Assembly: GCA_017416485.1 (NCBI GenBank)
Contig: JAFQCH010000025.1
Location: forward strand, 1 to 64,000
Direction: 5' to 3'
Length of the DNA stretch: 64,000 nt
Source of the DNA: Clostridia bacterium
Lineage (GTDB): Bacteria > Bacillota > Clostridia > Oscillospirales > Acutalibacteraceae
Numbering within the stretch: position 1 is the stretch's first letter; every line of letters begins with the position of its first letter. Positions 8,193 to 17,919 of the stretch are shown one piece after another. A model generated the notes under the pieces. It did not search any database. It was not told the origin of the DNA and worked only from the letters and a program-made list of their open reading frames with translations. The position numbers and the translations under genes were made by a program.

Positions 8193-9566
8193 ATGTTTGC
8201 AAAAATTTATAATACCGAAATTTGTCCCGATTACAACAATGCCGACGGGCTTAACCGCTATCCGCAGGATCTGCTTGCCGAATACAATCAGTCCATGGAA
8301 GAAGGCCTCGATGTGGAACGTTACAAGGGGTTGTTTGAAGAAGTTGCTTCTCTTGAAGCGGGGGCCATCAAGACCCGCATGAGCGACATTCTGTTTGAAC
8401 TTGTCATCAATGCAGGCACACAGCCCGGTTACAAATACGATGAGCCGTCTTCTTTGGATGAAATTCTGGCTCTGCGCTCGGCGCACGAGTTTACACAGAT
8501 TGTACCCGATGCTGATACTCTTCGTAAAAAAATTCACGGTGCATGGATGGGGCGTGCGGTCGGCTGTCTGCTTGGTAAACCTTTTGAAGGCATCCGCAGT
8601 GATGAGCTTGTTCCGTTTCTTAAGGAAACCGACAACTACCCGTTGCACCGTTATCCGCTTGCATCCGAAATTACAAAGGAAATCGCTTCGCACTACAAAT
8701 TCATGTTCCGCGGCAAGGTGTATGCCGACACGGCGGACGGCATGCCCGTGGATGACGACACCAACTACCTTGTGCTTGCACAGAAGCTTGTTAACGAATG
8801 CGGCAAGGATTTTGAATCGGACGATGTTGCCCGTCTGTGGTTGCAGTGTCAGTCCGTTTATTCTTATTTCACCGCGGAACGCATTGCCTATGTCAACCTC
8901 ATGAACTGCCTTGAACCGCCCGCATCGGCTATGTATAAAAATGTCTGCCGCGAGTGGATCGGCGCGCAGATCAGAGGGGATTATTTCGGTTACATCTGTC
9001 CCGGAAAACCCGAAGATGCTGCCCGCATGGCTTACACGGATGCACGTATTTCCCATGTCAAAAACGGTATCTACGGCGAAATGTTTGTGTCTGCCATGAT
9101 CGCCTGTGCTGCCGTAACGGACAATATGGAAGATATCATCCTCGGCGGTCTTGCGCAGATTCCTTATACCTCCCGCCTGTATGAAGCCGTTGTCAATGTG
9201 ATGGATGCGTACAAAGCAGGGAAGACCTACGATGAAACTTTTGCTATGATTCATGCGCTTTGGGATGAACACACCGACCACGGCTGGTGCCATGTTATTT
9301 CCAATGCCATGATTGTCACAGCCGCTTTGCTGTATGGTGAGGGTGATTTCGGCAAGTCCGTCTGCGCCGCCGTCGGCATGGCTTTTGACACCGATTGCAA
9401 CGGTGCCACCGTCGGCTCGATTCTCGGTATGCGCAACACCATTGACGGCATCGACGAATACTGGCAAGCCCCCATCAACGGCAAAATCCACACTTCCATT
9501 TTCGGCATTCCCACGGTGAATATCGAAGAAGCCGCGGAACTGACCATGGAGCACATGGAGAATTAA
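8193..9566 (+). CDS. ADP-ribosylglycohydrolase family protein
   Basis: The 457-residue protein belongs to the ADP-ribosyl-glycohydrolase (DraG/ARH) fold family. Visible motifs are HGAWMGRAVGCLLGKP, VDDDTNY (first metal-binding acidic cluster) and DTDCNGATVGSILG (second metal cluster, C-terminal). An extra N-terminal region of about 110 residues precedes the catalytic core, longer than in minimal DraG proteins. Family members remove ADP-ribose from proteins or nucleosides, but many gut homologues have unproved substrates. GAGGAA lies upstream of the ATG. It sits between a HAD phosphatase and the large BspA protein, 20 bases from the latter, so it is probably in the same transcript. Confidence 0.9.
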   Translation: MFAKIYNTEICPDYNNADGLNRYPQDLLAEYNQSMEEGLDVERYKGLFEEVASLEAGAIKTRMSDILFELVINAGTQPGYKYDEPSSLDEILALRSAHEFTQIVPDADTLRKKIHGAWMGRAVGCLLGKPFEGIRSDELVPFLKETDNYPLHRYPLASEITKEIASHYKFMFRGKVYADTADGMPVDDDTNYLVLAQKLVNECGKDFESDDVARLWLQCQSVYSYFTAERIAYVNLMNCLEPPASAMYKNVCREWIGAQIRGDYFGYICPGKPEDAARMAYTDARISHVKNGIYGEMFVSAMIACAAVTDNMEDIILGGLAQIPYTSRLYEAVVNVMDAYKAGKTYDETFAMIHALWDEHTDHGWCHVISNAMIVTAALLYGEGDFGKSVCAAVGMAFDTDCNGATVGSILGMRNTIDGIDEYWQAPINGKIHTSIFGIPTVNIEEAAELTMEHMEN

Positions 9567-9586
9567 AGAAAGCGGGAGAAAAATTT

Positions 9587-12500
9587 ATGAAAAAATTGAT
9601 TGCAGTGCTTCTTGCATCCGTTTTGCTGTTTACAGCCGCACCGCTTGCAGGTTTTGCACAGCTGGATATTCCGGCGTTCAAAGCGCTGTTCCAAACAGCC
9701 GAGGCGGCAGCTTCGGGCACCTGCGGAGAAAATCTGACCTGGACGGCAGATGATGACGGCAACATTGTGATATCGGGAACAGGCGCCATGGATAACTATT
9801 CAGCATACTACTACACTCCATGGAACCGTGTGCCCAATATTACAACGGTAACAATCACATCCGGTGTAACCTCGGTGGGCAGTTATGCTTTCTGGGGTTG
9901 CAACGGATTAAAAAGCATCTCCTTACCCGACACACTGACCACAATAAAAAGCAGTGCTTTTTATAAATGTACGGCGCTTACTTCCGTTTTTATTCCTGCT
10001 TCGGTAACGGAAATCGGTTATTATGCTTTTTATGCTTGCAAAAAGTTGAGTGACCTTCGTTTTGCCGCAAACAGCAATCTGACTAGCCTCGACACGGGGG
10101 TATTTCGTGATTGTGATGCACTGGCTGCTGTTGCATTGCCTGCAGGATTGAAAGAATTTGATCAGTTTGTTTTTGCAGACTGTGATTCTTTGCGCAATTT
10201 CACGATTCCTGCAAGCGTTGAAAAAATGAGCTACAGTGTTTTTTCTTATTGTAAGAACCTTGTTTCCGTTACGGTTGAAAAAGGCAGTGCGCTGACAAGT
10301 CTGCCGGACGGATTGTTCAGCAATTGCAGCTCTTTACAGTCTTTCAGCATTCCGGCAGGGGTTGAAAACATTCCCTCCGGTTGCTTTTCCGACTGTTCTG
10401 CACTGGAATTTGTTGATGTGCCTTCTTCGGTCAATGATATTGACATTTATGCATTTTACGGATGTAAATCCTTGAAAACATTGAACATAGACCCTGCAAA
10501 CCGTTATTACCTGTGCGAAGACGGCGTTGTGTTCAATAAAAACAAAACAGAGTTGGTCGGGTATCTGCCGGGCAGGGAAGCGCAAGAATATGTTGTGCCC
10601 GATTGTGTGGAAGATGTCGGCAGTTATGCGTTTGCGCTCGGTTGTGAAAATCTCAGAAAGGTTACTCTGCCGGATGGTTTGCAGAGCATCCGATCTGCAA
10701 CCTTTGCAAACTGCCCATCCCTGACGCAAGTTATCATGCCCGACAGTGTGGAAACGATCGGTTCGCGTGCATTTTATAACTGCACAGCATTGTCCGATAT
10801 TGAATTGTCGGAAAAATTAAAATCGATCAGCGAATACGCTTTTGATACGTGCACTTCGTTGGTTTCAATCAACTTCCCGGAAAGTTTTACCTACATCGGC
10901 AAACAGGCTTTTTACGGTTGCACGGGCTTGCGCAGTGTAGGCTTTGCAGCAGGAAATTTCACTGTGTCATCCGGCGCTTTTACAGGCTGTGCGCTGTTTA
11001 GCGACATCTATTTTGCAGGTAATGAAGCAGACTGGGCAACTGTTAAAATCAGCAGCGGCAACAGTTATTTTGAAAGCGCAAAAATTCACTTTAATTCTCC
11101 CAACGGCACTGCCGGTGTTTATGCTGCAACGGCAATAGATACGCTCATTCTTAACACCCGCAACACAGACGGCTGGCTGTCGGGTTCGGTCGGTAATGAG
11201 AGCCTTGTTGAGAAAAAAGGCTCTTTGAACTGGAAGATGGCGAATGCAACCGCAAAAATCGGCGATAAGACTTTTACACAGGATGAAACGAAAAATATCA
11301 CCATTGCCAAAAGCGACATCACGGATGATATTATTCTGTCGCATAAGGATTACTACAATTATATTATCCCGAAAGAGGTTGCCTTGTCTTTTATGGGCAC
11401 GGGCCTTACCAACATTTTTGAATTTACCGCTTACATGAAAAAGGAAGTTAAAAACGGCAAGCCGTATGTGTCTACCGTGTTTGCACGACAGGACGTTATG
11501 AACGGCGCTTATATTGACATCCGTCACGACAAACTGACCGTTGCAGACAACACGTCCTATACGTTTTACATTACAGCCGGCAACCCGGATGAAGCAGCAA
11601 CCTATTATCTTTCACAGGATGATGCACATAAGGTTGAAAGTTCAACAGGCTGTTTTTCCATTGATTATCTCTCAACCGTCCTGCAAAACAACAAAACCAC
11701 CTATGCGTATTTTGTTACCGATTCGGGCGATGTGTCCGATGCGGTAGAAGTCAAACTGAACTTTGAAAACCCCGAAAATAACAACATTGTCAAAGAACTC
11801 CGCAAAGGCAAACTCAACATCGGCGGCAAAGAGGGATTAAGCATCACATTGCCCGAAGACTGGCTTCTTGTCGGCGGTTCGACCATTGACCTTTGCGACT
11901 GGAGTTTTCCTGTCGGCGTGCAGGTGGAAGGCAATGAAGTGCGCGTTTCTGTTGGTTTTGATTTATGGACGAAAGAAGAAACAACAAAAAACTCCTATGC
12001 CTCCATTGATAAAGAAACGCAACAGGAATATATTTCAAATTCCACCACAGAATACAAAACAACCACTGTGTGGGAAAACATAAAAAGCGGAGTCAAAGAC
12101 AGCGGCAACGCTTTTAAAAATGCACTGAATAAGGCAGAAGCGGTCAGAATCAAAAAACAGCTTTGCGCCCGCTACGGTGTGGATGTGCAAGACCTTGCCG
12201 CATCCAATGTCGGCAAAACGAAAACAAATGTTTCTGCTTTGGGTTACATTGAGGGCAATGTTGTTAACGGCAAGTTTATTGTAACCGATATGTATATTTC
12301 CGTTGCCGGTGAATTCACAATATCTTATACCGTTCAGTTGACCCAAGGCTATTTAGGCCTGGAAGGCGGCGGCAAACTGACCGTTTCCACCAACTGGAGC
12401 CGCGTAACTGCCGATGTGAATCTGCCGCTTGAATTCGGTTTTGCCGTTAATGTTACGCCCGAAATCAAAGCCCGCGGCGGTGTCGGCTGGGATGGTCTTG

Positions 12501-14800
12501 CAAGTGCAGGGGTGTACGGCAAAGGCACCATGCCCACCATTCTGACCTTCAAAGACAAAAAACTGTCCGTTGCCATCACAGGCGAATTCGGGTATGAAGC
12601 ACAGGTGCTTGTGTGGAGCACGGGTGAAAAAGCCCTGCTCAGCGGCACATTCGGCCCCAAAGAATTCTTCTTCGGAAAAAGCAGTGTCGAACGCGCACGC
12701 ACTTTGCAGGCCCATGGCATCAAAACGGAAGATGTCGGCACGGCACAGGCTGTGTACACGCTGACCGAACGCAAGCAAACCTCTGCCTGGTTCGGGAATA
12801 ACCATTGGGCAAACCGCGTTCCGAACCGCGTCGGCGTTTCATCTGCCGAAGAACTGACATTCAAAACATTGCAGACCGATGTGTTCCGCCTTTCTGATGC
12901 AAAGATTATCACCGCCGGCAACACAACACTTGCCGCATGGGTGACGGAAGATGCGGCACGCGATGACTACAACCGTCTGAAACTTGTGTATTCCGTCTAC
13001 TCTCCGCTTGCAGATTCCTGGAGTGAACCGAAAGCGATATATGACGACGGCTTTATGGATGCGTCCCCCGTGCTTGCATCCGACGGTGAAAAAATCTTTG
13101 TTGCATGGCAGAAATACTGCAAAGAATTCACCGCTGAAAACAGTGCAGATATTGCTGATGTTCTTGCCTCTGCCGAAATTTATGTTGCAGAATATGATGT
13201 GCAGAATGATGTATTTTTCAATGCAACAAGAATCACAAACGATACTGTTTATGATTACCGTCCGGCACTTTCCGTAAAAGACGGCAACGCGGTGCTTGCG
13301 TATGCAACCGCTGCCAACAATGCGCTCATGTCTGCAACCGGTAACAGCATTACCAAATTTCAAAACGGCGGCAAAACCGTGCTTGCGGAAAACCTGCCCA
13401 CCGTCAACAACCTTGCCTGCGCCGTAATCAACGATAAAGTGCAGATTGCCTACTCTGTTGATACGGACGGTGATTTGCAGTCCACTGCCGATATTTCCGT
13501 TTTCTGCGGAACGGACACCTTTGCCGAATTCCCCAAATTCTATGCGAATGACCCGCTGACCAATTTCGTTTTCGCAGATTTCAACGGCGAAACCATCCTT
13601 TTTGTGTCTGACGGACTGAATATTTATTACAACAACAATGGCAAAGCGGTGGCGATTCTGGAAGAAGAAACCGTTATTTCTTCGCAATTGCAAGCGGTCA
13701 ATGAAGCCGAAGGACTTGCTTTCTGGTGGCTTGCTTCTTGTGAAAACGGCAACGAACTTTATTCCTGCGGCAATATGGATGGCGAATGGAGCAATGCAAT
13801 CTGCCTTTCCGACCGCAACAACGAACTGTCGAACCTTGCCGTTACCGTTGCTGACAGCCGGGTTCTCGGCATTGCCAATGAAACCCTTGTTTCCTATGAT
13901 GAAGCAACACAGACCTACACAAAAGGAACCGCCAATTTTGTTTGCTTCAAAGAAAATGATTGCTTTGACCTTGCAATGCAAGCTGTTGAGCTTGACGAAG
14001 CAAATCTGCAAATCGGCGAAACCGCATTCCTTGAGGTCACGGCTGAAAATGTCGGCAATGTCAAAGCAGGCAGATTAACCTTCACCGTAACCGACACCAA
14101 AGGAATTCAAAAAAAATATCTTGTTGAAACCGAACTGTTGCCCGGAAAATCTGTTATCTGGCAGATTCCCTATGTTATTCCGAACAACATGGCAGAAACA
14201 ACGGTTACCGTAACGGTTTCCTGCGATTATCAGCTTGATTCCGATCTCAGCAACAACGCTGTTGCATGCGCATTTGCAAAATCCGCATTGGTTGTTATGG
14301 CAAACGAAGTCACAAATGTTGATAATGTTTATATTCTGACGGCAGATGTTACCAATGTAAACTTTGTTGCCGCACAGGATGTTGCAGCAACGGTCACATT
14401 CAATGATGCAAACGGCACGCCCGTCAGCAATACCGATATCGGAAACATCGGCAAAGATGAACTTGCTGTTGTTGAATTTGCATTCACAGAAAACGACCTT
14501 GTGTTTGATAAAAACGGTGTCTGCGTTGTTTATGTCACAATTGCAGGCCAAAATGCCGAATCTGTTGTTTGTGCATACACCATCGGCAGTGCAACAGCTG
14601 GCTACACTCTCGGTGATATCGACAGTGACGGTATTATCACAGCCGGTGATGCAAGAATTGCCCTGCGTGCTTCGGTCGGACTTGAAAATCTCAATGAACA
14701 GCAACAGGCAGCCGCCGATGCAGATGGCGACAATCTGGTCACCGCAGGGGATGCAAGGTTGCTTCTGCGCGTTTCCGTCGGGCTTGAAACACTCGAATAA
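9587..14800 (+). CDS. Giant exported BspA-like leucine-rich repeat protein with dockerin
   Basis: At 1,737 residues this is the largest gene here. It has a signal peptide (1-25), BspA-type LRR_5 repeats (about 45-500; recurring motifs such as IGYYAFYACKKL and SVGSYAFWGC), a long beta-rich middle with propeller-like blades (SDGEKIFVAWQKY), two CARDB-like domains (about 1460-1660; ELDEANLQIGETAFLEV), and a C-terminal type I dockerin (about 1672-1737). The dockerin has two F-hand-like calcium loops, GDIDSDG and DADGDN, each followed by TAGDAR and a helix. BspA repeats usually mediate adhesion; the dockerin implies docking to a cohesin scaffold, none of which is seen here. GGGAG precedes the ATG. 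Confidence 0.93.
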   Translation: MKKLIAVLLASVLLFTAAPLAGFAQLDIPAFKALFQTAEAAASGTCGENLTWTADDDGNIVISGTGAMDNYSAYYYTPWNRVPNITTVTITSGVTSVGSYAFWGCNGLKSISLPDTLTTIKSSAFYKCTALTSVFIPASVTEIGYYAFYACKKLSDLRFAANSNLTSLDTGVFRDCDALAAVALPAGLKEFDQFVFADCDSLRNFTIPASVEKMSYSVFSYCKNLVSVTVEKGSALTSLPDGLFSNCSSLQSFSIPAGVENIPSGCFSDCSALEFVDVPSSVNDIDIYAFYGCKSLKTLNIDPANRYYLCEDGVVFNKNKTELVGYLPGREAQEYVVPDCVEDVGSYAFALGCENLRKVTLPDGLQSIRSATFANCPSLTQVIMPDSVETIGSRAFYNCTALSDIELSEKLKSISEYAFDTCTSLVSINFPESFTYIGKQAFYGCTGLRSVGFAAGNFTVSSGAFTGCALFSDIYFAGNEADWATVKISSGNSYFESAKIHFNSPNGTAGVYAATAIDTLILNTRNTDGWLSGSVGNESLVEKKGSLNWKMANATAKIGDKTFTQDETKNITIAKSDITDDIILSHKDYYNYIIPKEVALSFMGTGLTNIFEFTAYMKKEVKNGKPYVSTVFARQDVMNGAYIDIRHDKLTVADNTSYTFYITAGNPDEAATYYLSQDDAHKVESSTGCFSIDYLSTVLQNNKTTYAYFVTDSGDVSDAVEVKLNFENPENNNIVKELRKGKLNIGGKEGLSITLPEDWLLVGGSTIDLCDWSFPVGVQVEGNEVRVSVGFDLWTKEETTKNSYASIDKETQQEYISNSTTEYKTTTVWENIKSGVKDSGNAFKNALNKAEAVRIKKQLCARYGVDVQDLAASNVGKTKTNVSALGYIEGNVVNGKFIVTDMYISVAGEFTISYTVQLTQGYLGLEGGGKLTVSTNWSRVTADVNLPLEFGFAVNVTPEIKARGGVGWDGLASAGVYGKGTMPTILTFKDKKLSVAITGEFGYEAQVLVWSTGEKALLSGTFGPKEFFFGKSSVERARTLQAHGIKTEDVGTAQAVYTLTERKQTSAWFGNNHWANRVPNRVGVSSAEELTFKTLQTDVFRLSDAKIITAGNTTLAAWVTEDAARDDYNRLKLVYSVYSPLADSWSEPKAIYDDGFMDASPVLASDGEKIFVAWQKYCKEFTAENSADIADVLASAEIYVAEYDVQNDVFFNATRITNDTVYDYRPALSVKDGNAVLAYATAANNALMSATGNSITKFQNGGKTVLAENLPTVNNLACAVINDKVQIAYSVDTDGDLQSTADISVFCGTDTFAEFPKFYANDPLTNFVFADFNGETILFVSDGLNIYYNNNGKAVAILEEETVISSQLQAVNEAEGLAFWWLASCENGNELYSCGNMDGEWSNAICLSDRNNELSNLAVTVADSRVLGIANETLVSYDEATQTYTKGTANFVCFKENDCFDLAMQAVELDEANLQIGETAFLEVTAENVGNVKAGRLTFTVTDTKGIQKKYLVETELLPGKSVIWQIPYVIPNNMAETTVTVTVSCDYQLDSDLSNNAVACAFAKSALVVMANEVTNVDNVYILTADVTNVNFVAAQDVAATVTFNDANGTPVSNTDIGNIGKDELAVVEFAFTENDLVFDKNGVCVVYVTIAGQNAESVVCAYTIGSATAGYTLGDIDSDGIITAGDARIALRASVGLENLNEQQQAAADADGDNLVTAGDARLLLRVSVGLETLE

Positions 14801-14821
14801 ATGACATAAAACAAAATATAT

Positions 14822-14867
14822 AAGGATTGTTTTTCCGTTTTTTTTTGGAAGAACAATCCTTTTTTTC
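14822..14867 (+). terminator. Terminator of the BspA/dockerin gene
   Basis: AAGGATTGT (14822-14830) with TTTTTCC pairs with GGAAGA and ACAATCCT (to 14860), followed by a T-tract. The loop is itself T-rich. Confidence 0.82.
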
Positions 14868-14886
14868 AATTTAATCAAGATAATAC

Positions 14887-14914
14887 TTGAAAAATTTTTT
14901 TTATTTGCTATAAT
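14887..14914 (+). promoter_or_regulatory. Promoter of the XRE-S24 regulator gene
   Basis: TTGAAA (14887-14892), a 16-base spacer and TATAAT (14909-14914). Transcription should begin near 14921, which argues against the GTG at 14920 as a start codon. Confidence 0.72.
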
Positions 14915-14931
14915 ATAGTGTGGTGGTTGAT

Positions 14932-15540
14932 ATGAAAAATGATTTCGGCACCCGATTGCGTTCCTTGCGAAAGGAACGCTCCCTGACCCAGGCACAGCTT
15001 GCAGACTTTTTAGGAAAAAGCCCAAGCGCGGTGCGCATGTGGGAACTGGGAAGCAATGAACCGGATATGACCTCACTCATCCGTCTTGCAAATTTGTTTG
15101 ATTGCAGCCTGGACTACTTATTGTGCAGGGAAATGAACACACCTGCCGATCTTCCGGGCAGGATGAATGCGCCGGTTTTTTCCGTGTCTGAATTCAACAC
15201 GGCAGGGGAGTATCCCCGCTTGCGCGCCTTGCCGTCGCCTTTTTGTTCAGACGGATTTTCGTATCTTTACATAATTCCCGAAAATGATGACATGGTACCG
15301 CTGATCAACGCAGGGGATGTTGTGCTCATCCGCAAGCAGGATTCCTGCCTGAACGGGCAGATTGCGCTTGTTTCGTGCGCAGGTGTTTGCATATTGCGCA
15401 AGTTGCTTTATCAGGACGGCGGCATCGTCCTGCAACCGCTGAATCCGACTTATCCTGCGGTGTTTGTGCCCATGGAAGAGGTCGGCACTCAATCCGTTTT
15501 GTTTTACGGCATCGCCGTGCAAATAACAAGAGAAATATAA
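14932..15540 (+). CDS. XRE-S24 type repressor with substituted catalytic serine
   Basis: This 202-residue regulator has an N-terminal Cro/C1 HTH (about 5-60; RSLTQAQLADFLGKSPSAVRMWE) and a C-terminal LexA/CI S24-like domain (about 110-202). In the S24 motif the usual G-D-S-M-x-P reads N-D-D120-M-V-P, so the autoproteolytic serine is replaced by aspartate; the general-base lysine appears kept (K157 in LRKLLY). It probably binds DNA as a dimer but should not self-cleave. The ATG at 14932 is preferred because the promoter places the transcript start near 14921. It lies just upstream of the SH3b-like membrane protein, which it might control. Confidence 0.85.
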   Translation: MKNDFGTRLRSLRKERSLTQAQLADFLGKSPSAVRMWELGSNEPDMTSLIRLANLFDCSLDYLLCREMNTPADLPGRMNAPVFSVSEFNTAGEYPRLRALPSPFCSDGFSYLYIIPENDDMVPLINAGDVVLIRKQDSCLNGQIALVSCAGVCILRKLLYQDGGIVLQPLNPTYPAVFVPMEEVGTQSVLFYGIAVQITREI

Positions 15541-15577
15541 AATCGGGCCAAAACCCGAAAAGGAGTTTTTTTTAACT

Positions 15578-16384
15578 ATGGAAAAGAAAAAAATGTATCT
15601 CGTCTTTGTTGTTGTTCTTGTTGTAGCAATGCTCGTTGCTGCCCTTGCAGGTGCAGGTATTGCCATTCATTTCAACAATAAAGAAGACACAACCAATCTC
15701 AGCCAGGAAAACCAGCCTTCCGAAAACAACAATGCGATTACCCCCGGTAATGCTGTCACCCCGACCAATCCCGTTGTAAATCCCTCTGCACCTGTTGTGA
15801 ATCCTTCTGCTCCCGTTGTTGATCCTGCCGCAACAGAAGAAGCAACCCAGGCAACCGCAGGCGTTAAAGTCGGCCCTTACACCACAGGCGCTTTCTACTT
15901 CTACAATGCAGAAGGCAAGAACCTCAAACTTCGTGCCTCCGCAAGTGTGGATGTTGACACGGGTGTTGAAATTCCCTCCGGCACCAAGCTCGAAGTCAAG
16001 CAGATCATTGCATCCGACGTTGCTGCATATCCCTACTGGGGTGCTGTTTCCTATAAGGGTACTGACGGTTATGTTGCCATGCAGTTCCTTATGACCGAAG
16101 CTGACTACATTGCAGAATTCGGCGAAGCAGCAGCTGCTGCTCCCGGCAACTACACGGTCGGCAAGTATGTTGTTACCGGCACCGGTGACTACGGCCTGAA
16201 AGTCAAGCCCGAACCGGGCTACGGCGATGCACTCTCCATGGCTTACGACGGCGAAGAACTCGAAGTTCTTGCCATTGTCACATGGGAAGATGCTGATGAC
16301 GATGAACTTCTCTATTGGGGTAACATCGAATGGGACGGCCATGATGCTTATGTCTGCATGGCATACCTTGAAAAGGCTGAATAA
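15578..16384 (+). CDS. Membrane-anchored protein with two SH3b-like domains
   Basis: The 268-residue product starts with KKK and one transmembrane helix (about 7-30), then a disordered Asn/Pro/Val linker with repeated PVVNPSA units, then two related SH3b-like modules (about 100-180 and 195-265). Each has the pattern of a residue run such as LKLRASAS or LKVKPEPG, then YWG and DGYVAM or DAYVCMAYL. Bacterial SH3 domains often bind cell-wall peptides; here no catalytic domain is present, so a wall-sensing or adaptor role is inferred. It follows the XRE-S24 gene by 37 bases and ends at a clear terminator. AAAGGAG lies 11 bases before the ATG. Confidence 0.8.
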   Translation: MEKKKMYLVFVVVLVVAMLVAALAGAGIAIHFNNKEDTTNLSQENQPSENNNAITPGNAVTPTNPVVNPSAPVVNPSAPVVDPAATEEATQATAGVKVGPYTTGAFYFYNAEGKNLKLRASASVDVDTGVEIPSGTKLEVKQIIASDVAAYPYWGAVSYKGTDGYVAMQFLMTEADYIAEFGEAAAAAPGNYTVGKYVVTGTGDYGLKVKPEPGYGDALSMAYDGEELEVLAIVTWEDADDDELLYWGNIEWDGHDAYVCMAYLEKAE

Positions 16385-16401
16385 GCAAATCTGAATCCGA
16401 A

Positions 16402-16438
16402 CGGCACAGAGGTCAAAAGCCCCTGTGCTGTTTTTTTT
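16402..16438 (+). terminator. Terminator after the SH3b-like gene
   Basis: CGGCACAGAGG (16402-16412) pairs with CCCCTGTGCTG (16420-16430) with one mismatch, then eight T. Confidence 0.85.
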
Positions 16439-16460
16439 AGTGCAAAACTGGTTTGTTTCT

Positions 16461-16505
16461 TTGTGTACTATGTCAATTGAAAATAAAAGAGCGTTTTTGT
16501 ATAAT
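16461..16505 (+). promoter_or_regulatory. MFS gene promoter with shared 20-base motif
   Basis: TTGAAA (16477-16482), a 17-base spacer, TATAAT (16500-16505). The -35 box overlaps TTGTGTACTATGTCAATTGA (16461-16480), which recurs with one change upstream of the beta-glucosidase gene (20196-20215). Confidence 0.75.
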
Positions 16506-16542
16506 AAAATTGCAAAATTTTGTTTTGAATGAGGATAAGAAC

Positions 16543-17919
16543 ATGATCAAGGAAAAGCTCACCAAGAAAAATTGGTTTACCATCTGCCTGTTCAGCTTTA
16601 TGGGCGGCATTGCATGGAATATTGAAAATATGTATTTCAACACCTTCCTTTACAATTCCGTTTATGCCAATGCCTCCGAAGCGGCTATGGCCGGTTCCAT
16701 GGCACCCACCACGGCCATCAGCCGCATGGTTGCCCTGACTGCTGTTGCGGCAGTGCTGACCACCTTGCTGATGGGTACCCTCAGCGACAAAATGAAGAAC
16801 CGCAAGATGTTCATTTCAGTCGGCTACCTGCTGTGGGGTATTGTGACCGCTGTGTTCGGCTTTATTACCCGTGACAATGTGGCTGCTTTGTTTGGCCTTA
16901 CCGATGAAGCAAAAATCCTCACCACCACCGTCTGGGTCGTCATTGTGATGGACATTGTTATGACCTTTATGGGGTCCACGAGCAACGATGCTGCATTCAA
17001 TGCTTGGGTAACGGACATCACCACGCCCAAAATCAGACCCACCATGGAAATGGTGCTGACACTTGTAGGCTTCCTTTCGGTTGCAACTGTTGTTGGTGTC
17101 GGTTCGCTTGCGCAAACGGGCACGGTATCGTATCAAAACTTCTTCCTGGTTCTCGGCATTGTGGTTGCAGTCTGCGGCTTTGCAGGTTTGTTCCTTATAA
17201 GCAATCCTGAAAAAAATCAGGAAAAACAAGCAGACACAGCAAGCTATTTTGCAGATCTGTTTTATGGCTTCCGACCTGCCGTTGTTAAAGAAAATGCCCG
17301 CCTTTACCTCACATTTATGTGTATGTGTGTCGGTAATATTGCCTATCAGGTATTTTTCCCCTATCTGCTTGTGTATCTGCAATACGTGGTCATTCCTGCC
17401 AACGGCGGGGCAAACTTCCTCACAACGGGTGTTATCATCACGGCTGTGATTGCTGTGCTTGCTTTTGTCGGCGTCATGGCATTGCTTGTGAAAATTGCGG
17501 ATAAAAACAAGGCAATCGGCTTGATTCCTTCCTGCATTCTTATGGCCATCGGTCTGTTTGGTCTGTCTACCACAACAAACATCTATGGTGTGCTGGCCAT
17601 TATTGCACCTACAATGGCAGGAACGCTCACACTGGGTATTTTGTTCAGTGCCGCCATCAAGGACTTTATCCCTGCAGGGAAAGCAGGGCAGTTCCAGGGC
17701 ATCCGCATGATCTTCACGGTGCTCATTCCCATGGTGATCGGTCCCATGCTCGGTGATCTTGCAAGCCGCAATTCCGCCGTGACCTATCTCAACGAATTCG
17801 GTGTGGAAACCATTGTTCCCTCCGGCAGTATGTTTGCATGGGCATCTGTGGTTGCCGTGTTTGTCCTCATCCCCTTGTTCTTCCTGATCAAAAAAGGCTT
17901 CAAGGTGGAAGAAAAATGA
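16543..17919 (+). CDS. MFS transporter, probable sugar (GPH/MelB-like) type
   Basis: The 458-residue integral membrane protein has about 12 hydrophobic helices in two halves. The opening WFTICLFSFMGGIAWNIENMYFN and the cytoplasmic loop LSDKMKNRKMF (the MFS loop 2-3 motif) fit the major facilitator superfamily, and the N-terminal pattern recalls glycoside-pentoside-hexuronide or nucleoside/maltose-type porters; the substrate is not readable. The ATG at 16543 is used because it follows GAGGAT and the promoter; the longer frame back to 16453 lies upstream of the -35. Its promoter shares a sequence motif with the beta-glucosidase gene, suggesting import of a released sugar. Its stop overlaps the next start (ATGA). 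Confidence 0.88.
   Translation: MIKEKLTKKNWFTICLFSFMGGIAWNIENMYFNTFLYNSVYANASEAAMAGSMAPTTAISRMVALTAVAAVLTTLLMGTLSDKMKNRKMFISVGYLLWGIVTAVFGFITRDNVAALFGLTDEAKILTTTVWVVIVMDIVMTFMGSTSNDAAFNAWVTDITTPKIRPTMEMVLTLVGFLSVATVVGVGSLAQTGTVSYQNFFLVLGIVVAVCGFAGLFLISNPEKNQEKQADTASYFADLFYGFRPAVVKENARLYLTFMCMCVGNIAYQVFFPYLLVYLQYVVIPANGGANFLTTGVIITAVIAVLAFVGVMALLVKIADKNKAIGLIPSCILMAIGLFGLSTTTNIYGVLAIIAPTMAGTLTLGILFSAAIKDFIPAGKAGQFQGIRMIFTVLIPMVIGPMLGDLASRNSAVTYLNEFGVETIVPSGSMFAWASVVAVFVLIPLFFLIKKGFKVEEK

Noticed and set aside
8169..9554. 461-residue minus-strand open frame
   Set aside because: It is antisense to the ADP-ribosylglycohydrolase gene and has no ribosome site or recognisable motif.
12839..14011. 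390-residue minus-strand open frame
   Set aside because: It lies opposite the BspA/dockerin gene and shows only reverse-complement codon bias.
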